NCBI GenBank assembly: GCA_028023455.1
Contig: JAQFVV010000020.1
Span: forward strand, 6,121,092 to 6,185,091
From: Epiperipatus broadwayi
Taxonomy: Eukaryota; Onychophora; Udeonychophora; Euonychophora; Peripatidae
Direction: 5' to 3'
DNA length: 64,000 nucleotides
A model generated the notes under the pieces. That model ran no database searches and had not been told where the DNA came from. It worked only from the letters and a program-made list of their open reading frames with translations. A program made the translations under genes and the position numbers. Shown piece after piece: positions 47,740 through 61,000 of the stretch; position 1 is the stretch's first letter; each line of letters begins with the position of its first letter.

Positions 47740-48885
47740 ATAAATAGCTATTGAAGACACCTTGGGTGCTTTTATTGTTCCAGTTTTTAAAAGCAAGAGA
47801 ATAAAGCAGAAATTATCATGGTATACTATTATTATGCATGGCAGCACAGATACTTTCATAAACTGAATAGGTTACTTCCAGTTATAAATGAATAGTTAAC
47901 AGAAACTCAGTGCGGTTTTAGAGAATCAAGAGCAATATGAACATAATGTTTATTGTCAGACAAATTTAAAAATTGTATCAGGAACAAAGGAGCAATTTAT
48001 ATTATTTTTAATGATTTAATAAAGATATTTGATTCAATTAATAGGACAGGTATATGGTATTAATTGAAATAAATGTATTCATATTATACAACTTCTACAT
48101 GACAGAATAAGGGGAAGTGATTATACATGGAAGATTGAAACCATTAGAAATGAAAACTGGTGTTAAACAGAGATGTATTTGCTCCAACACTGCTTTCAAT
48201 TTTTATGATTGATGGTCTTTGGAAATGTTTATAGGCAGCTTAATAATATAGAAAGCAAAATATAAAACAGGTTTGATAATGGAATTTTTAATTTGAATTG
48301 ATGAAAAATGAAAATAACTTTTTCTTCTAGAATGCTGGATTACCAATATGTTATTGATTGTACTATTTTTGCCAGTTCAATTGATGATTTACAGAATGTT
48401 TGTAATGTCTTGAAGGGAATACATAAAGACTTTGATTTATTAATTAAAAAAAATTCAAGTTTTTTATCAACCAGAAATGTAAACAAGTTTGAGTACCTTG
48501 GTAGTTTTATAAGTAGAAAGATGGATTTAGATGTTAAGACCAACACATACTCCAATGTGCTGCTGTTGCTTTTACCAACTTAAAAGACATAATATTTCAT
48601 CATAAGGAAATAATTACTGTAAGTAAGTTAGCTGTATACTGTACTGGTCAAAACCATCTGCTCACACAACATGACTCAAAATCCAAGCAAAAGAACCTTG
48701 AATCCGATCATGCTCAAGATTTGCAGGTTTGGAGCAATCCTGAATTCTAACCTATTTGCCTATTTTTCAAATCTCTGACCCGATGAACAACAATCCTGAT
48801 AATACAGCACAATAATTTTAATTACAGGCCTGGAAGCAAAGTGGTAGAGCATAAGATCAGACTGATGATGATGATTAAGATAAGA
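47740..48885 (+). pseudogene. Degenerate LINE reverse transcriptase
   Basis: Over several frames the + strand gives RLLPVINE, TETQCGFRESRA, FNDLIKIFDSIN (where family members read DLTKAFDTVN), LLHDRI, and a broken VKQ.C.APTLFSIF stretch. At 48308-48583 come IDCTIFASSIDDLQNVCNVL and KFEYLGSFISRKMDLDVKTN, matching RT motifs with YADD lost. It ends near PGSKVVEHKIRLMMMI with a TGATGATGATGA tail at about 48870-48885. This is a LINE type different from the RTE fragments. It is ruined by stops and frame changes. Confidence 0.65.
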
Positions 48886-49395
48886 GTAGCCCAGGAATTA
48901 CATTTATTACAGTTATTTATTAATGCTAAGCTATTAGCTAAAGAACATAAGTCTAAATATTAACTAGAAGAAAATAATAATTCAAAAACCAGGATTTACA
49001 TGAAATATATATTTAATAAAATATTAAGAAAACATATATATGTATGTTACAAAATGTTTCAAGCTTGGGGTGATGTTGTCTATTTACACAACTTTGGGAT
49101 TTGTTTTTTATAAAATCCCATTTACATTAATTATTTAACGGACATAATTTTATGGAGTGTGTTATAAGTTGTGCGAGGTTAATATGCCAATTTAAAGATA
49201 TTTCAGATATAATGCTGTGGATGTGTAAAACAAATATAAAAGATCATTACAGGTTGAGATGATTAATGATACAATTGATAGTTTGCGATTTAGTAGAAAA
49301 TGATTTTGGTAAACAGGCAAAAATATACAATCTTAATCATTTATCTACCTTATGAAAATCATTATATATATCTTTACTGGCACTGTTTGGAAAAG
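48886..49395. other. AT-rich DNA, possible upstream region of the 49.4 kb gene
   Basis: No recognised element. It lies upstream of the two-exon gene model, so promoter or further 5' exons could be here, but no motif can be supported. Confidence 0.3.
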
Positions 49396-49946
49396 ATGTC
49401 TTTGGAACTTATACACAAGGAACAAACAATGCACTACATTTACGAGAATAAGTAAGTTATACAATCATTAATACAAATTGATTTACATCTATGAGAATCG
49501 ATAACAATTTAAATGAAAGTAGTTTAAATCAACATGCTGAATAATTAACCAGATTGCATATTTTATGAAATGAGTCATTGTGTTCAACACATTATTGCAA
49601 CTAATTAAAGTTAGATAGGTGGTGAGCAAACTAATGAGAAGAGTAACGTACTAGCATACAATACAGAAATCTGACCATTATGGCAGTTTTGGATATTTCA
49701 TCATTTTAAAAGAATATTGAAAACTGACTTAGGGTTAGTACGTTCTCGCATTCTGGTGTAAAGGTACCAAAAATGGAGAGGTTGGGTTTGAAGGCCCAGA
49801 GCTGGTTGTATGGTCATCCACAGCATAAACAAAACCTCATACCTCATGTTCCACAGAAAGTAGTGTATACCCCTGATTACAAATGGTTTGGAGAAAGATA
49901 CATAGGTAGTTTTGGACTTCCAAAGTTCCCAATGACAACGAAATGA
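49396..49946 (+). CDS. Two-exon host gene candidate, 89-residue protein of unknown function
   Basis: Exon 1 (49396-49451) starts MSLELIHKEQTMHYIYEN and ends at a strong donor, AATAA|GTAAGT. Exon 2 (49733-49946) follows an acceptor ACTTAG and reads VSTFSHSGVKVPKMERLG…KAQSWLYGHPQH…IPHVPQKVVYTPDYKWFGER…FGLPKFPMTTK with a TGA stop. The two-base remainder of exon 1 (AA) joins the first base of exon 2 (G) to make a Lys codon, so the phase matches across a 281-bp intron. AATAAA follows 4 bases after the stop. The protein is small, basic, rich in His, Pro, Tyr and Trp, with no signal peptide or membrane segment. I do not recognise the family. Exon 1 could extend further upstream, since the frame is open for at least a few codons before the ATG. 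Confidence 0.55.
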
Positions 49947-50735
49947 AAACAATAAAATATCATAATAAAATAAAATGTATGCCAGCAACGTTATTAGATA
50001 TTACATAATCAATATATATATATATATATATATATTATTTTAAAGCATTGAAATAATCTAATCTCTGCACAATGATCTGTTTTAAATCCTAAATCATTTG
50101 ACAAATTATAATGGATAATATAGCATTAAACTAACAAAATTTAATATTTAATTTTGATTATGCATTAAGTGCTAGGATTAGCCCTCAAGGAAACAACAAG
50201 TAGGGATGGTCCTAATTATAAAGTTAGCAATCTTTTAAAAATGACATTTTTAAATACAAATTCAAAGCAGTAAATTTGAGCATCCATCATCCATAGCAAA
50301 AGATTTTAACTAAACTTCAAGAATTTAAAATGAAATCAAACTAGCTTGAGTGATTTTTATTTAAAATAAACAAAATTTTATTGATAGATTTTAAATGAAG
50401 CCCTCACTTCTTTCCAAATTAAACAATTCTTTTTTTTTCAGAATCACAAGTATGATTAGCATTGGCATATTAAAGAAAATAAATTATATATATATACATT
50501 AAACAAAATAAGTTAAATATTTAATGGAGCCGCACAAAGCTATATAACATAAATAATCATGAAACGGCATAGTGAGAATTACATTATACTAGTAAGGATT
50601 ACAGAGAGAGAGTTTAAGAGCAACATTAGTAGGAACTTATAAATTAATATACAAATTAAAATACAAAGGTTTAACTATATCTTAGTAAAAATTACAAAAG
50701 GGATTCCTGTATTAAGACAACTCTACATTAAGTAT
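49947..50735. other. AT-rich DNA with TA tract
   Basis: AATAAA signals at 49951 and 49964 just after the gene model; a (TA)n tract at about 50011-50036. Nothing else is recognised. Confidence 0.45.
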
Positions 50736-50905
50736 TGTTACCTTGGGAAAGCACAGCATAGCGGGCAGCAGGCAGGGTCAGCACTTCAGATGGTCATCTT
50801 GTGTGGACAATCAGATGAATGAAACATGGCAGCAGCCGGCAAACAGTCTTTGAGAAAAGGAGAAAGGCACTGAATTCCCTCTACTCAAAGTTCATAGCAC
50901 CAAAC
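50736..50905. other. GC-richer island of unknown nature
   Basis: Contains CACAGCATAGCGGGCAGCAGG, CATGGCAGCAGCCGGCAAAC and CTGAATTCCCTCTACTC. It is clearly less AT-rich than its surroundings. The best minus-strand frame is under 30 codons between stops, so coding is not supported. It may be an exon or UTR of a host gene or part of an unrecognised repeat. Confidence 0.3.
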
Positions 50906-51734
50906 TTGTGTTAACTTCTTAAAATTTGAGATCTCTTAAATCACTTTCTCTGAAAATTTACCTACTGAAAAACGTTCTGAAAGAATTTACTAACTGATTT
51001 ATTTTGTTCTATGGGCACTTTTATACATTTTTAATCCCCCCAAGAATGTAATTTTACTTGCCTGCAGCTATCTTTATAATCTCTTGATTTTAATTAATAA
51101 AATTTTTAAAACAGATAAGGCTCAGAATACCATTTTAGATATTTGTAAAGATTTGCAAATGAATTAACAAAAAGATTTCTTATAATTTTAATTAAATTTT
51201 AGTTCTAATTAGTAAAAATAATCTGATTACAGATAAAGATAATTTCAGCTTAGTATTTTTCCCAATTTTTTTTTTGTTTTTAAATTCCAACATTTTAATT
51301 AATCTAAATATATATACATAAATACAGTTACAACTATGTATAACAAATGTCTAATTTTCAGCAATAATATTGCTAAGATTATTGCTTCATATATATATAA
51401 CTCTGTGGATGGCTTGTGTGACCAAGTTGAAATGTCAGTATATTAATATTAAAAGTTTTTAACATGGATGAACCCGCAAAATATATATATATATAATATC
51501 CATATCACACACACCACTGTTTTGGTTTTCACTAAATCTTTTCTAGCTTTTTTTTAATTTTTATAATACAGTGTGTGCAGGAGGCTAGTATAGCTGGAGA
51601 AGCATGGAACTCAATGTGATTAGACATTGACTTCTTCAATACAGAATTATTATTTTACCTCATTCATTGTATGAAAATAAAACATAAACTTCATTGGTGT
51701 AATAAAACCCCATTATAAAAATTTCATTTTAAGG
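50906..51734. other. AT-rich DNA, nothing recognised
   Basis: No feature seen. Confidence 0.4.
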
Positions 51735-52140
51735 ATGCTCCTTAATGTTTTGAAAGTACAATGGCAAGATCGTAAAACAAATCAATATGTTCTTTGGCTT
51801 GCTGGATTTGATACAACTAATCTCACTAATGTAAAATCAAATCTTTGTGGGATTAGACATGTAAAATAAATGAACAATGGAGACTTTTTATGGTGAACTT
51901 GCATGTGGTTTTTATAGGAGATGCAGATTCCACATCTATTATAAGAATTATATCAAAGTCTTTCTAAAAAAATGCAATGTCAACTGTTTCCATTAGAAAG
52001 ATATGGCAGAGAATAGAATAATTGAATAGAATAATTCAATAGAGTAAAAGAACATGGTGTTGAAGTATTTCAGAAAAAAAAGTATTCTGTTGAAGAAATT
52101 AAAAATTACCATCATAAAATATCAAATAGTGAACTAACAT
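51735..52140 (+). pseudogene. LINE C-terminal remnant
   Basis: The + strand frame from 51735 reads MLLNVLKVQWQDRKTNQYVL, then AGFDTTNLTNVKSNLCGIRHV. This resembles the R.LR.IL.I.WQDK.TN..VL.RAG…L..QLRW.GHV block that ends many LINE ORF2 proteins. The rest is broken. Confidence 0.45.
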
Positions 52141-53551
52141 GTTCTGTATGGGGACGTGGTTTCTATAATCATCATCAACTCATTTCTAAAATAGTTTTAT
52201 TATTCTCTTCTTTCTTTCACTTCTTTCTGCCTCTTTTCTTTTTAAATTGGAATGACCATATTCGTTTATGAGTGGCTGCTTATTATTATTATTACACTAG
52301 CTGTTACGAAAGACTGTTTTATATACTTATTTAAAATAATCTAATGAACATTTTAAAATAATGTATATAATAGGAGGAAATATTTGTTAAATAGAAATAT
52401 ATAAATTTATTAAAAGTAAAAAAGGACACACAAAAAAAAATTATAAAGCTAACAAAAATGTAGAAAACGTAAATAAGTTAAAATACAATAAAACTCATAC
52501 AAAACAACAACAACAAAAAAACATCCCAATATATTCTATCATTCTTTAACCTCTTTATAATTTGTTTTAGATATAACTTTTTCTAGAAAAAATATTGATA
52601 GATAACTTAATGAGACTGTAAAGTTATTAATATATATATATAATTTTCATTTTAGAAAAACCGATTGATGCCCTTGCACTTATAGATAAGATTAGTAAAA
52701 TTCTTTGGCTCACAACGTTATTTGGAAATTTACTGTAACCGGATATCGGTTTTCACAAGAAAGAGGGAGCACATCTTACTACAGTCAGACTTAGAGTCTT
52801 TGGGTATGATGCTGGAGATGAAGCGATGAAATTCTAAGTACATGATTACATTTATCTTCACTATGCTAGCTCAATAATTACTAGGTAAATTTATATGTAA
52901 TTTAGACTAGTCTGTCCACCTATCATCCCTCTTTCTGTCTCCATTATACTACAATATTCGAACTCATGGAGAATTCACAATAGGCTCTCTTCAAGGATGG
53001 ATTTAATAATCTTATTTATTATTATGTCTCTATATAAGCAATAAGCAATAAAAATATATTCCTAAAATATTTATAATATTAATACATATATATATATAAA
53101 ATAAATGTTGTTTAGCTATTAATGATTTATCTGTTTATTTGTTAATATAAATGTAATAAGATAATGGTTAAATAGAGATCAGATTGATAATTCAATAACA
53201 TTTAATAAACAACGAAAATGTAATATAACAAGATAAATAAATATAATAATGAAAAACAAGAATGGGTTTTTATCATTTTAAAAGAGTAATAATTAATATT
53301 CCCATTCTAAATCCCATGATAAAATTTCATCCCTTGACAATCTTTTCCAAAGAAAAGATATAATTCACATTAATATATATATATACAATAAATAATAATA
53401 AACGAATTCAAAAGATCACTGATTTAGATTACTTATTGATACATTTATAGTCATTTTATCTTTGATTCATAATTATTATTATGAGTCAATCATTTTAAAA
53501 TGTAAGACCCCTTTTTTAAGTATCTGTAATATATATATAATATATATATAT
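52141..53551. other. AT-rich DNA with one protein-like stretch
   Basis: 52739-52837 (+) has an open stretch reading PDIGFHKKEGAHLTTVRLRV then FGYDAGDEAMKF and a stop, preceded by a stop and no clear acceptor. It could be an exon end or a transposon relic. The rest is unremarkable. Confidence 0.25.
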
Positions 53552-55626
53552 TATAATGGTCCAAAAAGAAGTGGAAGTTCTAGTCTTACCGTATCTGTGC
53601 TACAGGGCACCACCAGGCATTTGAATCTGGAAATTTTATAGAGTAGGCTGATACGCACTGTTAAAGATCCAACTTTGACATAGATATTTTTCACGACCAT
53701 CAGCCCAATGCCATTAGCTCATGGAGATGCAGAGATAATAATATATAACTTTATTTAATTTATATCTTAAATATAAAAAAATAAAAGCCACTGCCAGTAA
53801 TTAACACACAAACAATATTTATTAACGCACATATATAATCATTTAAAATTTGAGGAATAACATTTATTATTTTAGATTTTAATATTAACTTTTAATTTGA
53901 ATTATTATTTTAAAATTTTAAACCATCTGCACAGATGAATTTAATAATATTTTTTTAAGAGTGTCAAGTATGAATAAACTACATAGATTGCATTTTGAAA
54001 AAAAAAAATCTATCCCTTATTTAACCTTAGGCTAAAAGTTCGCAGTCAAACCGACGTCAATCCATCTGATACATCGATGTATTCAATGCAGTATGAATAC
54101 AATAACACAAATATCATACTGTCAGGAATTGTACATCTGAACAGCATGGATAAAGAAGACATTGTCTCTCATCCAGACAAAAATACTACATCTGTCTGAT
54201 GAAAAGAGCAATAAAAAAAACTCCATAGGAAGGGACTGCATTTTCCATCTTACTATCCCCTTCCATAGGCAAAAAGGGGGTGTGTGGCGTATAATGCGAT
54301 CCTGCACATAGCGAACCTCATACTACATTTACTAATTACACCAATATATCCAATCCATTGACTCAATCTAACTACGAAACAAATAACCTAAGATTAACCC
54401 TCCCTTAATTAATTAATATAACTTTACAAATCTATATAGCCACTCATGCCAGACTTAAATTTAACATTTATATAGTTTTGCACAGATGAATTTTATAATA
54501 GTTTGTTTTTTAATGTTGAGTACAGATTGGCTACATAGATTACATGGTTAAAAACATTTCAAAATAAACATAAACAATCAAAATATAAAGTCATTGATGG
54601 AATTGCAGAGGGAAATTTACAAGAAACCCAATGGCATTCATCATAAGATGTCACATTGACACCATTAACTTAAAAGACATCCGAATAAATACATTTTAGA
54701 TACTCAATGTAAGGTATCATTATTTACCAAAGGTCTACATATTTTAATCAAATATGAAAATAAAAACATAGTTAAACGTTAACGAATCTATGCAAGCAGC
54801 CATACCCAACTTAAATTTAATGCATTTAAATAATTTATACAATAAATATTAATAAAAAAAATGGAAATGATTTTTAGTAAACTCAAATGTATAAAAATTA
54901 AACATTAATAATTGATTTGAAAAGTCAGATTAAAGTTCATTTAAAAAAATTATGTTTAGCTTGTCAAATCTATAAAGTTCTTAATTACTTTTAGTAAAAT
55001 TTTTCTGTTTATATCTTACAGTAGAAGAGCTCCCAGTTCCTGGTGTCAAGTCTTTATTTGAAGATCAGTCTATCTGAAGGTGGCCTTAGCTGGTTCAATC
55101 TTGGTATTACAGTCATTTCATTTGAAATAAGTGAGAGAGAGTGACAAGTGTGTCTTATCGCCCTTCTCACAAAAACAAGCTGGAACTGTTTTTATTTTCA
55201 ATATTTTTCCTTTTATACCAATGGTCTGGATTCACTGAACAATGGTTTTCTGTTCCAAATTTTCATTATGGTCCGGGCCTTCATTGCTGCTTTTATTGGA
55301 CGTCTAATTTATTTTTGTTCTCTTATCTATATTTCATCTGACTTTTTTATATAAGAGCCCCAAGGGCTAGTTTGCTTTTCGTTTAATTTATAAAACAATC
55401 ATTTCCATTTACAAAAATATTTTATCTTTAGATCTTGTACTTTTTTATAAAAAAGTACGTTCAAATTCTTTATTTTTATTTTAAAAAAATACTTTTAAAG
55501 TTTTGCATCTGTGCGAATATATATACATTGAACAACTCTTTAATTTTAGCTTTTAGTTTTTTTATTTACGATAATAAAAAAAAATTATTATAATTTTAAA
55601 TTAATGTAATGGCATATATCATTATA
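53552..55626 (-). repeat. 2.1-kb long repeat, copy C (solo, diverged)
   Basis: 2,075 bp, co-linear with copies A and B: CCACCAGGCATTTGAATCTGG, CACTGCCAGTAATTAAC, CAACCCAATGGCATTCATC, CATCTGATACATCGATGTATTCAATG, TTGCACAGATGAA. The end regions are TATAATGG / CATTATA. More indels and substitutions than between A and B. No partner copy nearby, so it behaves like a solo terminal repeat. Confidence 0.65.
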
Positions 55627-56379
55627 ATATATATAATAATAATTCAAAAAAAAATTATTTAACACAGTATTCAAAATTAAATAATATATTCTTTACTGGA
55701 AGTACTTTCGATTGTTTGACTGACAATCTTTATCAACCATTAATACAAATGTACAGAAAATAAAAACTTACACTGCCCATCATTCAATCCATTCAAATTT
55801 CCCACAATTCTGTTGTTTTTTTATTATCTGATTGTCTATTCATTAAACTATCTCTATTCCTAGATATCATCACTGCCTCCCTAATTTTACATTTTTCATT
55901 GATTTTATAAGAAGAATAGATTTAAACTTGTTAGATAAGAAGTTATAAAGAGATTTAAAGTATTTAAAAGTTATTTTACTGTAATTTAAATAATAAAAGC
56001 AATATAGTATATATCATTTAAAAGATAATATTAATTTATGTTTATTATATTTAACTGATATAATAATAAAACAATAGTCTAATTACAGTATTAAATATTA
56101 TATAATGTATTTAATATCTTTTAAATAATATTATTTGTTTAAGGTATTATTTAAATAATTAGTAATTACTTATTATTCTAGAATGTTCTAAAAGTGCTAC
56201 ATGTCTTAAAGGGGTGTGCATTAGTCTACGAGATTTCATGTTTAGGGGGAAAATGATAATTTGTAGTTTTCTGTTAGTAAAATTAGACACATTAAAGTGT
56301 TACAAATAATATTTTAAAAGTAACAATTAAATTTATTGTATTGTTTAAATAATTTTTTATTTTATTTTTAAAATTAATA
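55627..56379. other. AT-rich DNA, nothing recognised
   Basis: No feature seen. Confidence 0.4.
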
Positions 56380-56387
56380 CTTTAAGT

Positions 56388-58021
56388 CAGTGTTTCCCAA
56401 CCTGTGGTACGCGTACCACTGGTGGTACGCGAGTTGCTGGTTGGTGGTACACGAAAAATAATCAATAATGGCGGTCATAAAAAAAATTAAATCGTAAAAA
56501 TATCATATAAACGTTTTTCCCTATAATTCATAAAAATTATTTTAATTAATAATATTATACAGTAAAGTTATTAATATGTACAGTCGATAACGATCTTTAA
56601 TGTTAATGATAAAATTGAAAGTATGATTAAGAAATTAGATTTTTGGAAACTATATCAAAAACAATCAACAATCAACTGGAAGTATTCGAAAATCTACTTA
56701 TTTTTTTGTTTGAAAATAAAGTTAGCCTGTCTCAAGATATACGAGAAAATATAATAGCACATTTAACAGAATTAAAATTGTCTTTCATGGAATATTTTCC
56801 AAAACCCGAAAACACAACTGATAATTGTATTTCAAATTCCGTCTATGCAGAAAATTTAGAAAAAGCTACATCATTATCAATAAAGGATAAAGAAAATTTA
56901 ATAGAATTATCATGTGACAGAACTTTATAAGTAGAATTCAAATGACACAATCTAATTAATTTTCGGTTAAACATTAAAGAATATGCACAACTTTCTGAGA
57001 AAGCTCTTAAATTATTATTACCGTTTACTAGTACGAAATTAGTAGGAAGAGCTTTTACTTCATATATTTTTTTTAAAAATAAGTATCGAAACAGATTGAA
57101 AGCAGTTATAGACTTAAGGGTATATATTATACCTCGCATGTTTTAAACCAAATTTCAAAAAATTATGTTGTTCAAAACAAGCACAAGGATTTCATTAAAT
57201 TTATTTTATAAAAATATTTGATTATGATAAAAAAATATATTAATTGTTTTTTTATAATTTTGTGTTTTTATTAAAACCATTTATTAGTAAACGAAATATG
57301 ACAAAATAATAGATAAATAATGAGTCGGATCAAGGCAAATCAATCTAAATTATTTAATTTGAAAGAATGTATCAGAAAAGGATCATAACCAGAAATTAGA
57401 CTTTCTTTAATTTTTGATCATCTATTGTGGATTACTAGATGTAAGCTAGTATTTAATCATCAAAATTTTAATCCTATTAACTTCATGCAGAACAATATAA
57501 AGAAAACAAAAACAAGAGATAGCCTGGTAATCCCTGAGGTTATTTTTACCAAGACTTGGGACATGCTGGATTTATCCTCTCCATGGCCCAACCAATAGCA
57601 AGATGCTCCGAAAAAGAGAAAACAGACTCAAATTTTGGAAAACCAAATGAAGGAATGAGAAAATACTTTGAACAAAATATGTACCAAATAATTTTTAATG
57701 TAATAATGTAATCTTTAATAAATTATTTTGAAAAAAAAAAGTGAAACTTTGAACAAACACATACATATAAATATGTTACATTGAGTTTATAATTTCAGTG
57801 AGTTTATAATCAGGTGTGACGGTTAGTCGTGTTTCAATGTAATTTGTCCCATTATGTGATGTGAATACATACATGGTCACCTTATAATATTTATAATGCA
57901 AATAATATAACACCCTCACAATAACAAATTTCACGAAATACAATCATTTTTACGAAGTGGTACAATTTAGCGTGATGTACTACCAAGTGGTACGTGAGCC
58001 AAAAAAGGTTGGGAAACGCTG
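56388..58021 (+). mobile_element. hAT DNA transposon, 1.6 kb, defective
   Basis: The ends CAGTGTTTCCCAACCTGTGG and its inverse …AAAGGTTGGGAAACGCTG are hAT-type terminal repeats. Subterminal GGTACGCGTACCACTGGTGG and CACCAAGTGGTACGTG stretches are typical of this group. The flanks are perfect 8-bp duplications CTTTAAGT (56380-56387 and 58022-58029). The inside holds a broken transposase and, from about 57290, sequence of unknown origin. Confidence 0.92.
56643..57180 (+). pseudogene. hAT transposase C-terminal remnant (ZBED5/SCAND3-like type)
   Basis: The frame at 56643-56930 reads …ENIIAHLTELKLSFMEYFPK… and …SLSIKDKENLIELSCDRTL, then a TAA. In other frames it continues with EKALKLLLPFTSTKLVGRAF and NKYRNRLKAVIDLRV. 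This is the C-terminal dimerisation block of hAT transposases (SEKALKILLPFATTYLCE.GFS…KNRNRL…DLRVALS). The N-terminal part with the zinc finger and catalytic core is missing. Confidence 0.75.
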
Positions 58022-58029
58022 CTTTAAGT

Positions 58030-61000
58030 TATTAAATATATTTTAATTGTTTAAATAAAGGTATTTAATATTAGGAAATATTGAATAAATTTAATATATA
58101 TTTAAAATGATGTCATATTATTTAAAAAATTATTTTGTAAATTAAATTTAATTTATATGTAAATTAGTATTTGATAAGAACATGGATTAGACCATGAGAT
58201 TACTTCATAGAATCTGTATAAATAGAGGTGTTCAATCAGTCTAGATGGTAATAACAGTAGTAATAGTAATACTTTTAGTCTAATCATGTATTATTTTGTT
58301 TGGTCTTATTTTAAAGTTGTAGTTTTTAATAAATTTTTTTTATTTTATTTTAAAACTTAAAAGTATAATTTTAAATAGTTATCTTAATATACTCAATGTT
58401 TGTGTAAATTTAATTATTTCTCTCAGTAAAATTTTATCTCAAATCTTGATGAAAACTATGATAATTTGTACAGAAACTAATAGTTACCATTGAGGAATCA
58501 GCCTAATGTGTATCAGAAGCCATGAGAATTGAAACCATATAACTGAAAGAAGCTTAAGGATGCATAAGAACTATGTGTTTATATGTTTAGTATGTGTGGA
58601 AAGAAAGAACAATTATCTTTAGCATTTTTGATAAACTCTAATAAATATAAACTGTTGAGAAATTCATCTCTTATAAGTATGCAAAGGATATTTTTGAAAG
58701 TTATTTAACAAGCTTTATGAATTTTAAAAGAAAGAAAAGGAAGAACAAATAATGAAGATATGTATGAAGGATTTTTTAAATGTGAATATATGTTATATTA
58801 TTTGTTAATGGGTATAAATATATTTTATTACTAAATTATTTTAAAAGAACAGCTTGAATGGATATTATATATTTCAACTATGTATGTAGCAAGCTTGTGA
58901 GAAAATGTCTTTTGAACTTTATATTGTTTACAAAAGATTTTCCAATTTAAAATAAAGATGAATGAATGAGACATCTTAAAAGATTTTACTATTTTAAAAA
59001 AGATAAATAAATTTTAAAAGTTTTTCTTTATCAAAAATTAAATGAACTGTGATATAATTTAAAAGATTATCATTATGTTATATAATATTTCCTGGATGGA
59101 GAAATTGTTCAATTTCTACAGAAAATTATTGATTGAGATGTGCTTATTTAAAAAGAGATAAAAACTTGGATTTTAAAAATTATTCTATGATTAATTATTA
59201 CTTTTAAATATGAACATATACATTTTGTTTAAGAAAAAGAATAAAAATTGTCTTCTGAAAGAAAAAATAATCGATAAATAATTTTGTTATATAAAATGCT
59301 TACTGATGAAAGAATATTAACGTTGATATACTTTGCCATAGTCTAGACTAGCCTAATAAAAATATACATACATGGAATATATTACTTAATATAAAATTAT
59401 ATTACTGAATGTTTTCCCATCAAAATATTTGTTCTAATGATAAATATTAAGAAAATAGACTTTATGGGAAATTTATTCAATATAGATGAACAATATTTTG
59501 TTGAGATTTTTGAGGATTTAACTTTGTGATTTATGAGTTTTATTTTGCAGCACCAGAGAGAGGAGTTTTTGTTCAATCTTATTATAGAATAGCAACAGAA
59601 AAAAAAGCAAGATGCTGGGAAAATGAAAGCAAAGAAGGACTGTAGTAGCTTTGAATTTTATTATTATAATTTTTTATTTCTTAGTACCAATATATTTTTA
59701 ATATTATCATTACTAATATTTATTTAACATGTTTATTAGAGATATATTTAGTTTAAATATTGAAATAATTTATTTAAAAAAAATAAAGAAAAAGATAGGT
59801 ATCAGAAAATTTAATTTTCTGAAAGATAAAAATAAAGACCTATAGCATATTTTATATTTGGACGATCAAGAAGAAAAACTGATCATTGTATTTAATTCCA
59901 AAAAATGTTAGAATTAAAAGTAAACTGTTATGTATTTTAAATAATATTTTAATAAAATTTTAATTTACATTTCTGTTTTATTTATTATATTGCTCAAATA
60001 TTAAAAGTCAGATGAATTGTATTTATATGATTATGAACCTATTAATTACTTTATGATTGTACTGTAAATGTAGTAAATGCCTTGTGAGTTATAAATGCTT
60101 GAATATGCATATATTTTTAAATGATTATGAGTTTCTAGTATATCATTATGGATAGTATCTATTTAGATACAGTAACATGAAAATATTGATCTCTAAATTA
60201 TTTAATACTATGATATATGAATGAATGTATGATAATAATAAATATTTTATTGAAATCATTTGTGTGTATGGCATTTTGAACTGTTTTGAGTTTAATATTA
60301 AATATTTATTTTGGAAATGTGGTTTGGAGATTATTTTATGTAGTGTGGTTAGTATTTTTTATGATGTTAGCAGGTGTATTCATAATATGGAAGATAATGG
60401 ATACTGGTCTGGGAAAGTAATTGTAGAATGAAATCCTGAGTGTTAGGATATTAATGAAGAATATTATATATGAATCATATTATTGTAAGTTAAGAATTAA
60501 AGTGCAGGTAACAAAGATCTGTATAGTTAGTATATGGACAGTTGCTTTTTTTCCATAGTTCAGTAAGAGCTCAGGTAGATGCCATGACTGGAATTGAAGA
60601 TACAGAATAAATATGTGACCTTAAAAACTGTAACCATGATGTTTCATATTTATTTGAGTTATTATTATATTCATATCTCTCATTATAATCACTATTAATT
60701 GACACTGGATACTGCATTGTAAATGATAGTTTAAAAGATGGTTATAATAATAGCTAGACTGTTGAAAGTAGTAAATTTTTGTGAATGCAAGAGGTGATAA
60801 AAAATTCTATCACAAATGATGATTAATTATTTATTGTTTATAGTGAAAGTGGTGAAGGAATGAATTGATATTTGTAGAAATGTTTGAATGTTAGAGATCA
60901 TTAAACTCAAATATTAATGCATATTTTGCTTGTTTGGGGGAAAATGATATAAGTGCAATATCTGAATGCGATGATGGTAATAAATCATAAAATGAATAAA

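Noticed and set aside
48838-48870. tRNA-like A box (AAAGTGGTAGAGCATAAG)
   Set aside because: No B box follows, and the stretch fits the 3' end of the LINE at 47.7-48.9 kb.
49701-49988. 95-codon minus-strand frame
   Set aside because: It is antisense to exon 2 of the two-exon model, which has far better splice and composition support.
50736-50905. GC-richer segment as a coding exon
   Set aside because: All frames are interrupted within about 30 codons and no convincing splice pair was found.
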